In this document: one piece after another, positions 24,952-34,182 of the stretch
Numbering within the stretch: position 1 is the first letter of the stretch
Layout: the number at the start of each line of letters is the position of its first letter
Source of the DNA: Azoarcus sp.
GTDB taxonomy: Bacteria; Pseudomonadota; Gammaproteobacteria; Burkholderiales; Rhodocyclaceae
NCBI GenBank assembly: GCA_030656215.1
Contig: JAUSOD010000070.1
Location: 280,508-344,507, forward strand
Reading direction: 5' to 3'
DNA length: 64,000 bases
The notes under the pieces: model-generated
What the model saw: the letters and a program-made list of their open reading frames with translations, nothing else
Told to the model about the DNA's origin: nothing
Database searches by the model: none
Made by a program: the position numbers and the translations under genes

Positions 24952-25617
24952 ATGGAAAATCGAATTGCCTCCATGACCCGGTCGGAAGCCTCGGTGCTCT
25001 CGACCAACAAGGTCATCCGCAACACTTACATGCTGCTGTCCGTGACGCTGGCGTTCTCGGCGCTTACTGCCGGGGTTTCGGTGGCGCTCGGTCTGCCGCA
25101 TCCGGGCATTATCCTGACGCTGGTGGGCTATTTTGGCCTGCTGTTCCTGACCACCAAGTTCCGTAACAGCGGGCTGGGCATTCTGTGCGTGTTCGCGCTG
25201 ACCGGCTTCATGGGTTACACCCTGGGGCCGATCCTGACCCATTACCTGTCCATGCCCAACGGCAGTCAGGTGGTGATGCAGGCCATGGGTGGTACGGCGG
25301 CGATTTTCCTCGGCTTGTCGGCCTATGCGCTGACCTCCCGCAAGGATTTCTCCTTCATGGGCGGCTTCCTGATGGTCGGTATCCTGGTGGCCTTCCTGGC
25401 TGGCCTGGGTGCGATCTTCTTCCAGATGCCTGCGCTGTCACTGGCAGTGTCGGCCATGTTCGTGTTGCTGATGTCCGGTCTGATCCTGTATGAGACCAGC
25501 AACATCATCCATGGTGGTGAAACCAACTACGTGATGGCGACTGTCACCCTGTACGTTTCGATCTACAACCTCTTCACCAGCCTGCTGCATCTGCTGGGGT
25601 TCATGAACAACGACTGA
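24952..25617 (+). CDS. Bax inhibitor-1/YccA family membrane protein
   Basis: A 221-residue integral membrane protein with about seven hydrophobic segments after a short polar N-terminus ([24 protein letters not shown]). Family hallmarks include the TNKVLRNTY-like start, the [16 protein letters not shown] block and the C-terminal [18 protein letters not shown]. coli relatives YccA and YbhL interact with FtsH or act as ion-leak channels; the role here is not determined. AAGGAG precedes the start. Confidence 0.9.
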   Translation: MENRIASMTRSEASVLSTNKVIRNTYMLLSVTLAFSALTAGVSVALGLPHPGIILTLVGYFGLLFLTTKFRNSGLGILCVFALTGFMGYTLGPILTHYLSMPNGSQVVMQAMGGTAAIFLGLSAYALTSRKDFSFMGGFLMVGILVAFLAGLGAIFFQMPALSLAVSAMFVLLMSGLILYETSNIIHGGETNYVMATVTLYVSIYNLFTSLLHLLGFMNND

Positions 25618-25643
25618 CGCGTTTGTGGCACACAGTCGTGCAA

Positions 25644-25672
25644 GGGGGCGACCACCGCAAGGGGTCGCCCCC
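25644..25672 (+). terminator. Hairpin after the Bax-inhibitor-1-like gene
   Basis: A perfect 10-bp stem, GGGGGCGACC (25644-25653) with GGTCGCCCCC (25663-25672), and a 9-base loop. There is no T run, so termination may be weak or need Rho. It lies between this gene and accA. Confidence 0.45.
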
Positions 25673-25750
25673 TCTGCGTTGACGAGGGGAGGGGGTCCAC
25701 TTCTTCGCGAGCGGTTACAATGGCTGACTTTTTTCAACGGGAAAGGTCCG

Positions 25751-26716
25751 ATGAAGACTACCTTTCTGGATTTCGAGCAGGCGATTGCCGAACTTGACGG
25801 CAAGATCGAGCAACTGCGCTTTGTGCAGGACGACTCCGCGGTCGATATCTCCGAGGAGATTACGCGCCTCGAGAACAAGAGTCAGACGATGACCAAGGAT
25901 CTCTACGCCAAACTCACGCCGTGGCAGATCGCCCAGGTAGCGCGTCATCCGCAGCGTCCCTACACGCTTGATTACGCCCAGCACATCTTCACTGATTTCG
26001 AAGAACTGCATGGCGATCGTGCTTTTGCCGACGACAAGGCGATTGTCGGTGGTCTCGCACGTTTCAACGGGCAAAGTTGCGTTGTCATCGGTCACCAGAA
26101 GGGCCGCGACACCAAGGAAAAAATCATCCGCAACTTCGGTATGCCGCGCCCCGAGGGCTATCGCAAAGCGATGCGGCTGATGAAGCTGGCCGAAAAGTTC
26201 GGCCTGCCGGTGTTCACCTTTGTCGACACGCCGGGCGCCTACCCCGGCATCGGTGCGGAAGAGCGCGGCCAGTCCGAAGCTATCGGCCACAACCTGTACG
26301 TGATGGCTGAGCTCAAGGTGCCACTGATCTGCACCATCATCGGCGAAGGCGGCTCTGGCGGCGCGCTGGCGATTGCGGTCGGTGACCAGGTGATGATGCT
26401 GCAGTACTCGACTTATTCGGTGATCTCGCCCGAAGGCTGCGCGTCCATCCTGTGGAAGAGCGCGGACAAGGCACCCGAGGCGGCCGAAACCATGGGTATC
26501 ACCGCCGCGCGGCTGAAGTCCCTTGGTCTGATCGACAAAATCGTCAGCGAGCCCCTGGGCGGTGCGCATCGCGATCACCGTGCAATGGCGGTAAGCCTGA
26601 AGCGTGCACTGGCCGATGCGCTGCGTCAGGTCGATTCGCTGTCGCCGGCCGAACTGGTGGCGCAGCGCATCGAAAAGCTGATGGGCTACGGCCGCTTCAA
26701 GGAGCAGGCGGCCTGA
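25751..26716 (+). CDS. accA: Acetyl-CoA carboxylase carboxyltransferase subunit alpha
   Basis: A 321-residue subunit that with AccD transfers carboxyl from biotin-carboxyl carrier protein to acetyl-CoA, starting fatty-acid synthesis. The N-terminus [20 protein letters not shown] is standard. The carboxyltransferase core has [16 protein letters not shown] and [11 protein letters not shown]. The ATG at 25751 with GAAAGG upstream gives family length; the frame is open further upstream. Followed by tilS after 58 bases. Confidence 0.98.
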   Translation: MKTTFLDFEQAIAELDGKIEQLRFVQDDSAVDISEEITRLENKSQTMTKDLYAKLTPWQIAQVARHPQRPYTLDYAQHIFTDFEELHGDRAFADDKAIVGGLARFNGQSCVVIGHQKGRDTKEKIIRNFGMPRPEGYRKAMRLMKLAEKFGLPVFTFVDTPGAYPGIGAEERGQSEAIGHNLYVMAELKVPLICTIIGEGGSGGALAIAVGDQVMMLQYSTYSVISPEGCASILWKSADKAPEAAETMGITAARLKSLGLIDKIVSEPLGGAHRDHRAMAVSLKRALADALRQVDSLSPAELVAQRIEKLMGYGRFKEQAA

Positions 26717-26774
26717 GTTTGCGCCCGCCGGGTTTCAGTCCACTGAATTCAAGTCCATTGACTCTGCGCCCGAC

Positions 26775-28112
26775 ATGAGTGCAGCCCTGCTCGATACCGT
26801 CGCGGAGGTGCTTGTTGCGTCCGGGGTGGGGCCGCACAGCCGACTGTGCTGTGCGCTGTCGGGCGGGGTGGATTCGGTGGTGCTTCTCGATGTGCTGGTC
26901 CGTCTGCGCGAGCGCTTCGGCTACGCGCTGTCGGCCGCCCATGTGCACCATGGCCTGAGCCCCGCGGCCGATACCTGGCTAGGCTTTTGCGCCGGATACT
27001 GCCGCCGGCTGGACGTCCCCCTTTCTTCGTTCCGTGTCGCGGTGCCCCGCGATGATCCGCAGGGGCTTGAGGCGGCGGCGCGGCAGGTCCGCCATGCTGC
27101 ACTCCAGTGTGTCGAGTGCGATTGGCTGGTGTTCGGTCATCATCGCGACGATCAGGCCGAAACCCTGCTGTTCCGCTTGTTTCGAGGTACCGGCTTGCGT
27201 GGGGCAGGGGCGATGCCGGCCGTCGAGCCGCCGGCCGCCGGGGTGCGCGGGAAGCTGCGGCCGTTGCTAGAGCAGGGTCGTACCGCACTCGTTCAATGGG
27301 CGCAGGTGCACGCCATCGACTGGGTCGAGGACGAGAGCAATGGCGATTGCCGGTTTACCCGCAACGACATCCGCCACCGTATCCTGCCGGCGATCGAAGT
27401 CGCGTTTCCGGCGGCAAGTACGGCGCTCGCGCGGGCCGCCAGCCATTTTCGCGAGGCGAGCGATTTGCTCGACGAATTGGCAGCCGCTGACGAGCTTGCG
27501 TGCGGCGGAGCCTCACTCGAGCGTGTGGCCCTGCTGACCCTGTCCGACGCCCGCATCATCAATCTGCTGCGCTGGCAGGCGCGCCAGCGCGGGGTGCCTG
27601 CGCCGTCCAGCGCACGCCTGCGCGAGGGCTTGCGGCAGTTGCGCGCTGCACCGGCAGCACGTCCCTTGCACCTGCCGCTCGGTGAGCTTGCCTGCTGCGC
27701 TTATCGCGGCCGGGTCTGGCTGGAGCCGGTATTGACGCAAAGCCTTGTGGCCTGTACTTGGCGTGGCGGCGTGGTACCGGGACAGGCGTTGCACTGGGGC
27801 GGCGGCAGTGTGGTGTTTCGCGCGGTGCCGGGCGCAGGCATCGCACCGTCCGTGCTCGGGCGGGCGATCCAGTGTCGGCTGGTGCCGAGAGCGCCTGGCC
27901 TGCGCTTGCGTCTTGGCCAAGGGCGCCCGAGCCGTACGGTGAAGAACCTGTGCCAGGAGGCTGGGATCCCGGTATGGATGCGGGAGCGCCTGCCGGTGCT
28001 CGAAATTGATGGCGCCACCGTATGGATCGCCGGCATCGGGGTCGATGCCGCCTTCGCCTGCCGGGCCGACGAGCTTGGCATCCTGCCGGAGTGGCTGCCC
28101 TTCAGCTTCTGA
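26775..28112 (+). CDS. tilS: tRNA(Ile)-lysidine synthase TilS
   Basis: A 445-residue N-type ATP pyrophosphatase that converts cytidine 34 of tRNA-Ile2 to lysidine, changing decoding from AUG to AUA. The PP-loop SGGVDS is near residue 30. FGHHRDDQAETLLFRL and EDESNGDCRFTRNDIRH are family motifs. A C-terminal TilS substrate-binding domain ends the protein. It overlaps the convergent dctR stop by 11 bases. Confidence 0.96.
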   Translation: MSAALLDTVAEVLVASGVGPHSRLCCALSGGVDSVVLLDVLVRLRERFGYALSAAHVHHGLSPAADTWLGFCAGYCRRLDVPLSSFRVAVPRDDPQGLEAAARQVRHAALQCVECDWLVFGHHRDDQAETLLFRLFRGTGLRGAGAMPAVEPPAAGVRGKLRPLLEQGRTALVQWAQVHAIDWVEDESNGDCRFTRNDIRHRILPAIEVAFPAASTALARAASHFREASDLLDELAAADELACGGASLERVALLTLSDARIINLLRWQARQRGVPAPSSARLREGLRQLRAAPAARPLHLPLGELACCAYRGRVWLEPVLTQSLVACTWRGGVVPGQALHWGGGSVVFRAVPGAGIAPSVLGRAIQCRLVPRAPGLRLRLGQGRPSRTVKNLCQEAGIPVWMRERLPVLEIDGATVWIAGIGVDAAFACRADELGILPEWLPFSF

Positions 28113-28707
28113 GCGTGGTCAGTATCTGCGCGAGTTCGACCGCGGATCGTACCTGCATCTTGTCGAACACCCGTGAGCGGTGGGCTTCGACCGTGCGCAT
28201 CGAGATCGAGAGCTGGTCCGCAATCACCTTGTTGTACTTGCCTTCCAGAATTAACTCCATCACTTCTCGTTCGCGTGCGGTCAAGGTCGCCAGACGGGCT
28301 TCCACCGTGCCCCGATCGGCTTCTGCGCGGCGGTGTTCGGCGTCGTGGTCGATCGCACGCTGTACCCGCTCGATCAGTTCGTTGTCGTTGAACGGCTTCT
28401 CGATGAAGTCGAAGGCCCCCTTCTTGAGCGCCCCGACGGCCATCGGCACGTCGCCGTGGCCGGTGATGAAGATCACCGGCAAGGCGCAATGACGTTCGAT
28501 GAGCGCGTCGAAGCACTCCAGTCCGCTCATGCCTTCCATGCGGATGTCGAGCACGATGCAGCCGCGCCAGTCTGCCTGCCAGGCGGCGAGAAATGCCTCG
28601 GCGCCCGGCCACAGGGTGCATTCCACCCCGCGGGTGCGGAACTGCCACTGGAGGGCGTCGCGAATCGCTTCGTCGTCGTCGATGATGTGAGCGCAGGCTG
28701 GGCTCAT
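28102..28707 (-). CDS. dctR: C4-dicarboxylate response regulator DctR
   Basis: A 201-residue FixJ/NarL-type response regulator. In the receiver domain, Asp10-Asp11-Asp12 and the phosphoacceptor Asp54 (VLDIRM) are visible, with the conserved Lys in EKPFND. A LuxR-type helix-turn-helix (LTAREREVMELI, SMRTVEAHRSRVFDKM) fills the C-terminus. It overlaps the kinase gene by four bases. The dicarboxylate role follows from the adjacent TRAP genes and the DctSR precedent in Rhodobacter. Confidence 0.88.
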   Translation of the reverse strand: MSPACAHIIDDDEAIRDALQWQFRTRGVECTLWPGAEAFLAAWQADWRGCIVLDIRMEGMSGLECFDALIERHCALPVIFITGHGDVPMAVGALKKGAFDFIEKPFNDNELIERVQRAIDHDAEHRRAEADRGTVEARLATLTAREREVMELILEGKYNKVIADQLSISMRTVEAHRSRVFDKMQVRSAVELAQILTTLRS

Positions 28708-30722
28708 GGGCGTTCCGTCGGTAGCGTGAGGATGAAGATGGTACCGCCTGTCGGGTTCGGTTCGAAAGTCAGGCGACCGTGATGCAGTTCGGCAATCGAG
28801 CGGCAGATGTTCAGGCCCATGCCCATGCCCTCGGACTTGGTGGTGAAAAAGGGTTCGAAGAGCCGTTCGACCGTGGCAGCGTCGATGCCGCTGCCGTGGT
28901 CGCAGACCCGAGTCTCCAGGGTGTTGCCGAGCAGGCGGGTGCTGATTGTGATCTCGCGTCGGGCTGCTGGTGTGGCGACCATCGCGTCCATGCCGTTGCG
29001 GATCAGGTTCACCAGGATCTGCTCGATCATCACCGGGTCTGCGGTCAGAGCGGGCAGGTCGGGCGTCAGCTGGCTGCTGATACGCATCTGGCGCTTGCGT
29101 GCATCGGCCTCGATCAGGCCCACCGCGTCGCGGATGACATTGTTGAGATCGAGCGCTTCGCGCTTGGGCTCTGCGCGGCGCACGAAGTCATGCACGCGGC
29201 GGATGATCTCGCCGGCGCGGCGCGCCTGGCGGCCGATTTTCTCGTGAACGCCGCGCAGTTCGGAGGGGTCGACCTGGCCGGCATCCAGACGATTAATGCA
29301 GCCGGTGTTATAGCTGGAGATTGCAGCCAGCGGTTGGTTGAGCTCATGCGCAAGGGTGGAGGCCATCTCGCCCATGGTGACCAGGCGGGACGTGGCCTGC
29401 AGGCGCTCGTCCTGCTGGCGCGCAAGCTCCATGGCCCGCTTCTGCTCGGTGATGTCGAGTACCGAACCCATCCAGCCGCTGTGACGCCCTTCGGGATCGA
29501 TCAGCGGGGCCTCGAAGATCAGGGCGTCGAAGCGCTCGCCGTTCTTGCGCCGCAACGAGACCTCGAGTCCGTCAGTGGGCGTACCGCCCCTCATCACCAT
29601 GTCGTGCACTTCCAGGGTGTGCTCCAGCTGGTCGAGGTCCCAGTAGGGCATCGGTGGGGTGGCTCCGACAAGCTCCTCGGCGCTGAACCCGGTCATGCGG
29701 CAGAACGCCGGGTTTACGTGGGTAATTCGGCCTTCCCGGTCGCGTGCGCGCAGCCCGGTGATGACCGAGTCTTCCATTGCCTTGCGGAAGGCCGATTCAT
29801 GGCGCAATGCTTGTTCGGCCGCCTGCCGCCTGGCGAGCTGGCGCCGCAACTGCCATACGCTCCATACGATGATGACGCCAAACAGCACGATGGACGCGAT
29901 CAGCAGCACCGGCATCCAGCGTGTCTCGCCCTTGTAGGCGGTGATCTGCAGCGTCAGTCCGTGGCCGGGAGGTTCGAAGGGTGTGGTGTAGCTGCGGTAG
30001 GTCGCCAGGGGCGCGATTTTCGACTTGGCTGCGATCTCTTTGCCATCGGGGTCGAGCACCGCCACCCGATAGCGCTCCGAAAACCACCACGGTAGTTCGC
30101 GAACGACCAGGTCGGAGAGCGAATACACGGCCACGACTACCCCAAGGAAGGCGTCGTCGGACCAGGTGGGGACATGTACCTCGAAATTGAATTTTCCGCC
30201 GACTACCGGGTAGGCCGGGCCATAGACCGGTCTTCCCACCGCCCGTGCCAGCTTCATGACCGATTCGGCGGGTACGGTGCCGTCAGCTTCACCGACCAGA
30301 CCGCTGTCGGTCTGCGGCGGCAGTGCGCCCTTCAGCCGACCGTGCTGGTCGAGCCAGAGCACGCGCACAATGCCTCTATCCTGACTCATCAGCTGGCGCA
30401 ACTGGGCTTCGGTCTGGGAGGAGGGGCGATCGGCGCGCAGCAGGTCCAGTCCGACCTGTTGCAAAAGGGCTTCGTTGCGGTCAAGCTGAAAGCGCAGATT
30501 TTGCTCCATCCACAGGACATCGGTAATCAGCGAGGTCTGTTGTTCCTCGGCGTCATACTCGCGAGTCATCCAGACCAGCAGCGCAATGGTTGCCAGAAAG
30601 AGGGCGAGGACGAAATAGGGTAGCCGGCCAATCCAGCGGCCGCGGCGGTTGGCCGAATTGTCCTGCGTCGAGATGGCCGGTAACAGGGGCATGGGCGGCG
30701 GGGGGTGTCGAGTGGAGTGCAT
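28704..30722 (-). CDS. dctS: C4-dicarboxylate sensor histidine kinase DctS
   Basis: A 672-residue membrane sensor kinase. Helix 1 is at about residues 34-51, followed by a periplasmic double-PAS-like sensor region of about 230 residues and helix 2 (MPVLLIASIVLFGVIIVW). A cytoplasmic PAS domain comes next (RITHVNPAFCRMTGFSAEEL, with PAC), then HisKA with the phosphorylatable His near residue 458 in LAHELNQPLAA, and the ATPase domain with NLIRNGMDAM and GMGMGLNICRS. The first ATG is used; one ten codons later is possible. Transcribed away from dctPQM. Confidence 0.88.
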   Translation of the reverse strand: MHSTRHPPPPMPLLPAISTQDNSANRRGRWIGRLPYFVLALFLATIALLVWMTREYDAEEQQTSLITDVLWMEQNLRFQLDRNEALLQQVGLDLLRADRPSSQTEAQLRQLMSQDRGIVRVLWLDQHGRLKGALPPQTDSGLVGEADGTVPAESVMKLARAVGRPVYGPAYPVVGGKFNFEVHVPTWSDDAFLGVVVAVYSLSDLVVRELPWWFSERYRVAVLDPDGKEIAAKSKIAPLATYRSYTTPFEPPGHGLTLQITAYKGETRWMPVLLIASIVLFGVIIVWSVWQLRRQLARRQAAEQALRHESAFRKAMEDSVITGLRARDREGRITHVNPAFCRMTGFSAEELVGATPPMPYWDLDQLEHTLEVHDMVMRGGTPTDGLEVSLRRKNGERFDALIFEAPLIDPEGRHSGWMGSVLDITEQKRAMELARQQDERLQATSRLVTMGEMASTLAHELNQPLAAISSYNTGCINRLDAGQVDPSELRGVHEKIGRQARRAGEIIRRVHDFVRRAEPKREALDLNNVIRDAVGLIEADARKRQMRISSQLTPDLPALTADPVMIEQILVNLIRNGMDAMVATPAARREITISTRLLGNTLETRVCDHGSGIDAATVERLFEPFFTTKSEGMGMGLNICRSIAELHHGRLTFEPNPTGGTIFILTLPTERP

Positions 30723-30918
30723 TGATACGCTTTATGAGGCCATCTGTGATTATGCGGTATTCCACAATTGCGGCGTTTGCCTGTCCAGAACAATACTGCA
30801 GCACTTTCCGCCGGATGTGTCTGTCCCGGAGGTCCTTGCTACAGGCCGATCGAGCGCCTTTGTAACAGGGTCAAAAACGCATTCAATGCGTACGTTGTTC
30901 AAACTGGAGGAGTGAGAA

Positions 30919-31923
30919 ATGAAAGTTCGTGCAATCCTGCTGGGTCTTGTTGCCGCCGGCCTGACCGCCACCGCAGCAGCCGCCGATCCGATCGTGATCA
31001 AGTTCAGCCACGTGGTCGCCACCGACACCCCCAAGGGCAAAGCCGCCGTAAAGTTCAAGGAACTCGCCGAGCAGTACACCAACGGTGCGGTCAAGGTCGA
31101 AGTCTACGCCAACAGCACCCTGTACAAGGACAAGGAAGAGATGGAGGCGCTGCAACTGGGCGCCGTGCAACTGCTGGCCCCGTCGCTGGCCAAGTTCGGC
31201 CCGCTCGGCGTGCGTGAATTCGAGGTGTTCGATCTCCCCTACATCTTCAATGGCCAAGAAGCGCTCAACAAGATCACCACCGGCCCGGTCGGCGCTCAAC
31301 TGCTGTCCAAGCTCGAGCCCAAGGGCATCAAGGGTCTGGCGTACTGGGACAACGGTTTCAAGTCCTTCTCCGCCAACACGCCGATCCTGAAGCCGGAGGA
31401 CCTGCGCGGCAAGAAGATGCGCATCCAGTCGTCCAAGGTGCTCGAGGAGCAGATGCGCGAGATCAAGGCGCTGCCGCAGGTGATGGCCTTCTCCGAGGTC
31501 TATCAGGCCCTGCAGACCGGCGTGGTCGATGGTACCGAGAATCCGCATTCCAACCTCTACACCCAGAAGATGCATGAAGTGCAGAAGCACATGACCCTGA
31601 CCGAGCACGGTTACCTGGGTTATGCGGTGATCACCAACAAGAAGTTCTGGGACGGCCTGCCGGCTGACGTCCGCACCCAGCTCGACAAGGCGATGAAGGA
31701 ATCCACCGTCTACGCCAACCAGATCGCCAAGGAAGAGAACGACAAGGCGCTGGCCGCAGTGAAGGCTTCGGGCAAGACCGCTGTCCATGAGCCGACCGAG
31801 GCCGAGCGGGCTGCATTCATCAAGGCACTGGTGCCGGTGCACAAGAAGATGGAATCGCGGGTCGGTGCCGACCTGATCCAGTCCATCTACAAGGAAACCG
31901 GTTTCGATCCTTCGAAACTGTAA
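30919..31923 (+). CDS. dctP: TRAP dicarboxylate transporter solute-binding protein DctP
   Basis: A 334-residue periplasmic receptor. A Sec signal peptide is cut after AAA at about residue 22. The mature protein begins DPIVIKFSHVVA, and PQVMAFSEVYQALQTGVVDGTENP is the TRAP signature containing the substrate-carboxylate arginine region upstream. A GGAGGAG ribosome site precedes the ATG. High expression relative to dctQM is likely because a terminator follows the gene. Confidence 0.96.
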   Translation: MKVRAILLGLVAAGLTATAAAADPIVIKFSHVVATDTPKGKAAVKFKELAEQYTNGAVKVEVYANSTLYKDKEEMEALQLGAVQLLAPSLAKFGPLGVREFEVFDLPYIFNGQEALNKITTGPVGAQLLSKLEPKGIKGLAYWDNGFKSFSANTPILKPEDLRGKKMRIQSSKVLEEQMREIKALPQVMAFSEVYQALQTGVVDGTENPHSNLYTQKMHEVQKHMTLTEHGYLGYAVITNKKFWDGLPADVRTQLDKAMKESTVYANQIAKEENDKALAAVKASGKTAVHEPTEAERAAFIKALVPVHKKMESRVGADLIQSIYKETGFDPSKL

Positions 31924-31940
31924 TTTGCCAGTACCCCAGA

Positions 31941-31975
31941 ACGCCCGTCAGGCCCTCTCCTGACGGGCGTTTTTT
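31941..31975 (+). terminator. Intra-operon terminator between dctP and dctQ
   Basis: A perfect 12-bp stem, ACGCCCGTCAGG (31941-31952) with CCTGACGGGCGT (31959-31970), a six-base loop and six T. It ends 15 bases before the dctQ start and should cap most dctP transcripts. Confidence 0.9.
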
Positions 31976-31990
31976 GCAGGGAGACCTCTC

Positions 31991-32716
31991 ATGAACAAGA
32001 TACTTGATCGGCTTGAAGAGATCATCATCGCCAGCCTCATGGCAATTGCGACGATTGTGATTTTCATATCGGTGGTGCATCGCTATGCCTCCGGTTTTGC
32101 GATTCCTTTTGTGCAGGACTGGCTGCTGGAGATGAATGTCGGTTGGGCGCAGGAGTTCTGCATCATCCTCTTCGTCTGGATGGCCAAGTTCGGTGCCGCC
32201 TATGGCGTGCGTACGGGCATCCACGTCGGCGTGGACCTTCTGATCAACAAGCTCACCGACAAACCCCGTGCCGTGATGGTCCAGCTTGGACTCCTCTGCG
32301 GGGTCATCTTCACCGGTTTGATCGGCATTTTCGGCGCCCTGTTCGTGTGGGAGAACGGCATGGCGTACGAGACGCTGACCCTGTTCGGTCTTGATGCCGG
32401 CAATTTCTACGAAGGTCCGACCACGCCCGACCTCGAATGGCCGACCTGGATCGTGTACGCCGCGGTGCCGCTTGGTTCTTTCCTGATGTGCTTCCGTTTC
32501 CTCCAGGTGATGGTCAGTTTTGCCCGTACCGGCGAGCTGCCGCGTCACGATCATGGCCATGTGGAAGGCCTGGACGAAGAAGAGGATGCCAACGTTTTGC
32601 TGGCGGCGGAGGCAATCTCGATGGGTGAGGATGTCGAGCACGCACAGGCCGGGAAGAGCAAGGAAGAATGGGAAAAAACCCATCCGAAGCGCCCCGGCAA
32701 TGACGGCAAGCACTAA
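31991..32716 (+). CDS. dctQ: TRAP dicarboxylate transporter small permease DctQ
   Basis: A 241-residue four-helix membrane subunit. The first helix ASLMAIATIVIFISVVHRYA, the QEFCIILFVWMAKFGAAYGVR block and the RTGIHVGVDLL motif fit DctQ. It is longer than the usual 160-200 residues: a charged tail of about 65 residues (EEEDANVLLAAEA, GKSKEEWEKTHPKR) extends into the cytoplasm. It is followed 15 bases later by dctM. Confidence 0.93.
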   Translation: MNKILDRLEEIIIASLMAIATIVIFISVVHRYASGFAIPFVQDWLLEMNVGWAQEFCIILFVWMAKFGAAYGVRTGIHVGVDLLINKLTDKPRAVMVQLGLLCGVIFTGLIGIFGALFVWENGMAYETLTLFGLDAGNFYEGPTTPDLEWPTWIVYAAVPLGSFLMCFRFLQVMVSFARTGELPRHDHGHVEGLDEEEDANVLLAAEAISMGEDVEHAQAGKSKEEWEKTHPKRPGNDGKH

Positions 32717-32731
32717 CAGGAGCATGCAGAA

Positions 32732-34018
32732 ATGACCAATACAATTGCCATTTTCGGCCTGCTCATCGTCCTGATGGCGATCGGCATGCCGGTGGGCGTG
32801 GCGCTCGGCCTCACCGTGCTGAGCTTCATGTTCATCTTTACCGACGTGCCGCTTGAAGCGGTGGCGTTGAAAATGTTCACCGGTATCGAGAAGTTCGAGA
32901 TCATGGCGATCCCGTTCTTCATCCTCGCCGGTAACTTCCTGACTCATGGCGGCGTGGCCCGACGCATGATCAACTTCGCTACCGCGATGGTCGGTCACCT
33001 GCGCGGCGGTCTGGGCATGTCGGCGGTGCTGGCGTGTGCCTTGTTCGCGGCGGTGTCGGGCTCCAGTCCGGCGACCGTGGTGGCGATCGGCTCGATCCTG
33101 ATCCCGGCGATGGTGAAGCAGGGTTACCCGGTGGGCTTCGGTGCCGGCGTGGTGGCTTCGGCCGGCGGTCTGGGCATCCTGATTCCGCCGTCGATCGTCA
33201 TGGTGATGTACGCGGTCACGACCAATTCGTCGGTCGGTGCCCTGTTCATGGCGGGTGTGATTCCGGGTTTGTTGCTCGCGTTCATGCTGGGCGTGACGAC
33301 CTGGTACGTGGCGCGGAAGAACAACTATCCGACCATGCAAAGAGCGACGTGGAAGGAAAAGTTCAAAGCCTTCCGCACCGCCTTCTGGGGCCTGATGCTG
33401 ATCGTGGTGGTGATGGGCGGGATCTATTCCGGCATGTTCACCCCGACCGAAGCGGCAGCGATGAGCGCGGTGTATGCCTTCTTCATTGCGGTGTTCGTGT
33501 ACAAGGATCTGACCTTCAAGCAGATTCCGCGGGTGCTGCTCGACTCGGCGAACATGAGTGCGATGCTGCTGTTCATCATCGCCAGCGCGATCCTGTTCTC
33601 CTTCATCCTGACGTCGGAACAGATTCCGCAGCGCATGGCCGATGCAATCGTGGCCAGTGGTCTGGGGCAGATTGGCTTCCTGATCGTGGTGAACATCTTG
33701 CTGCTGGTGGCGGGCATGATCATGGAACCGTCCTCGATCATCCTGATCCTGGCGCCGATCCTGTTCCCGGTGGCGGTGGCGCTGGGCATCGACCCGATCC
33801 ACTTCGGCATCATGATCACGGTGAACATGGAGATCGGCATGATCACGCCGCCGCTCGGGCTGAACCTGTTCGTGGCCAGCGGCATCACCAATACGGGCAT
33901 GACCGAGATGAGCAAGGCCGTGCTGCCGTGGTTGTACACCATGCTGGTGTTCCTGATGATGATCACCTACATCCCGAGCATCTCCACCTTCCTGCCGAAG
34001 GCGCTGGGCATGATGTAA
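32732..34018 (+). CDS. dctM: TRAP dicarboxylate transporter large permease DctM
   Basis: A 428-residue protein with about twelve helices, the sodium-coupled transport channel of the TRAP system. Motifs include [44 protein letters not shown] and [16 protein letters not shown], which form the two inverted halves with the sodium sites. The ATG at 32732 follows an AGGAGCATG-type ribosome site. A strong terminator follows. Confidence 0.97.
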   Translation: MTNTIAIFGLLIVLMAIGMPVGVALGLTVLSFMFIFTDVPLEAVALKMFTGIEKFEIMAIPFFILAGNFLTHGGVARRMINFATAMVGHLRGGLGMSAVLACALFAAVSGSSPATVVAIGSILIPAMVKQGYPVGFGAGVVASAGGLGILIPPSIVMVMYAVTTNSSVGALFMAGVIPGLLLAFMLGVTTWYVARKNNYPTMQRATWKEKFKAFRTAFWGLMLIVVVMGGIYSGMFTPTEAAAMSAVYAFFIAVFVYKDLTFKQIPRVLLDSANMSAMLLFIIASAILFSFILTSEQIPQRMADAIVASGLGQIGFLIVVNILLLVAGMIMEPSSIILILAPILFPVAVALGIDPIHFGIMITVNMEIGMITPPLGLNLFVASGITNTGMTEMSKAVLPWLYTMLVFLMMITYIPSISTFLPKALGMM

Positions 34019-34041
34019 GTTTGTGCTGTGCTTGTACCCTG

Positions 34042-34074
34042 CAAAACCCGGCTGCGTGCCGGGTTTTGTTTTTT
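34042..34074 (+). terminator. Rho-independent terminator after dctM
   Basis: A perfect 11-bp stem (34042-34052 with 34058-34068) around a TGCGT loop, followed by six T. It ends the dctQM transcript. Confidence 0.9.
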
Positions 34075-34182
34075 CCGCCAGCCCCTTGTCGGTCCGGGCT
34101 CGCTCCTCGCGCTTTACTTCCTGCTTGGGCGCATAATTACGCCTGTTTTTCTGAAAACGTCGTCCGACGCCCGAGGTCTGCC

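Noticed and set aside
33034..34182. Long 5' extension of the pseudouridine synthase frame through dctM
   Set aside because: It runs in another frame of dctM and crosses the dctM terminator; the real start is the TTG at 34183 or later.
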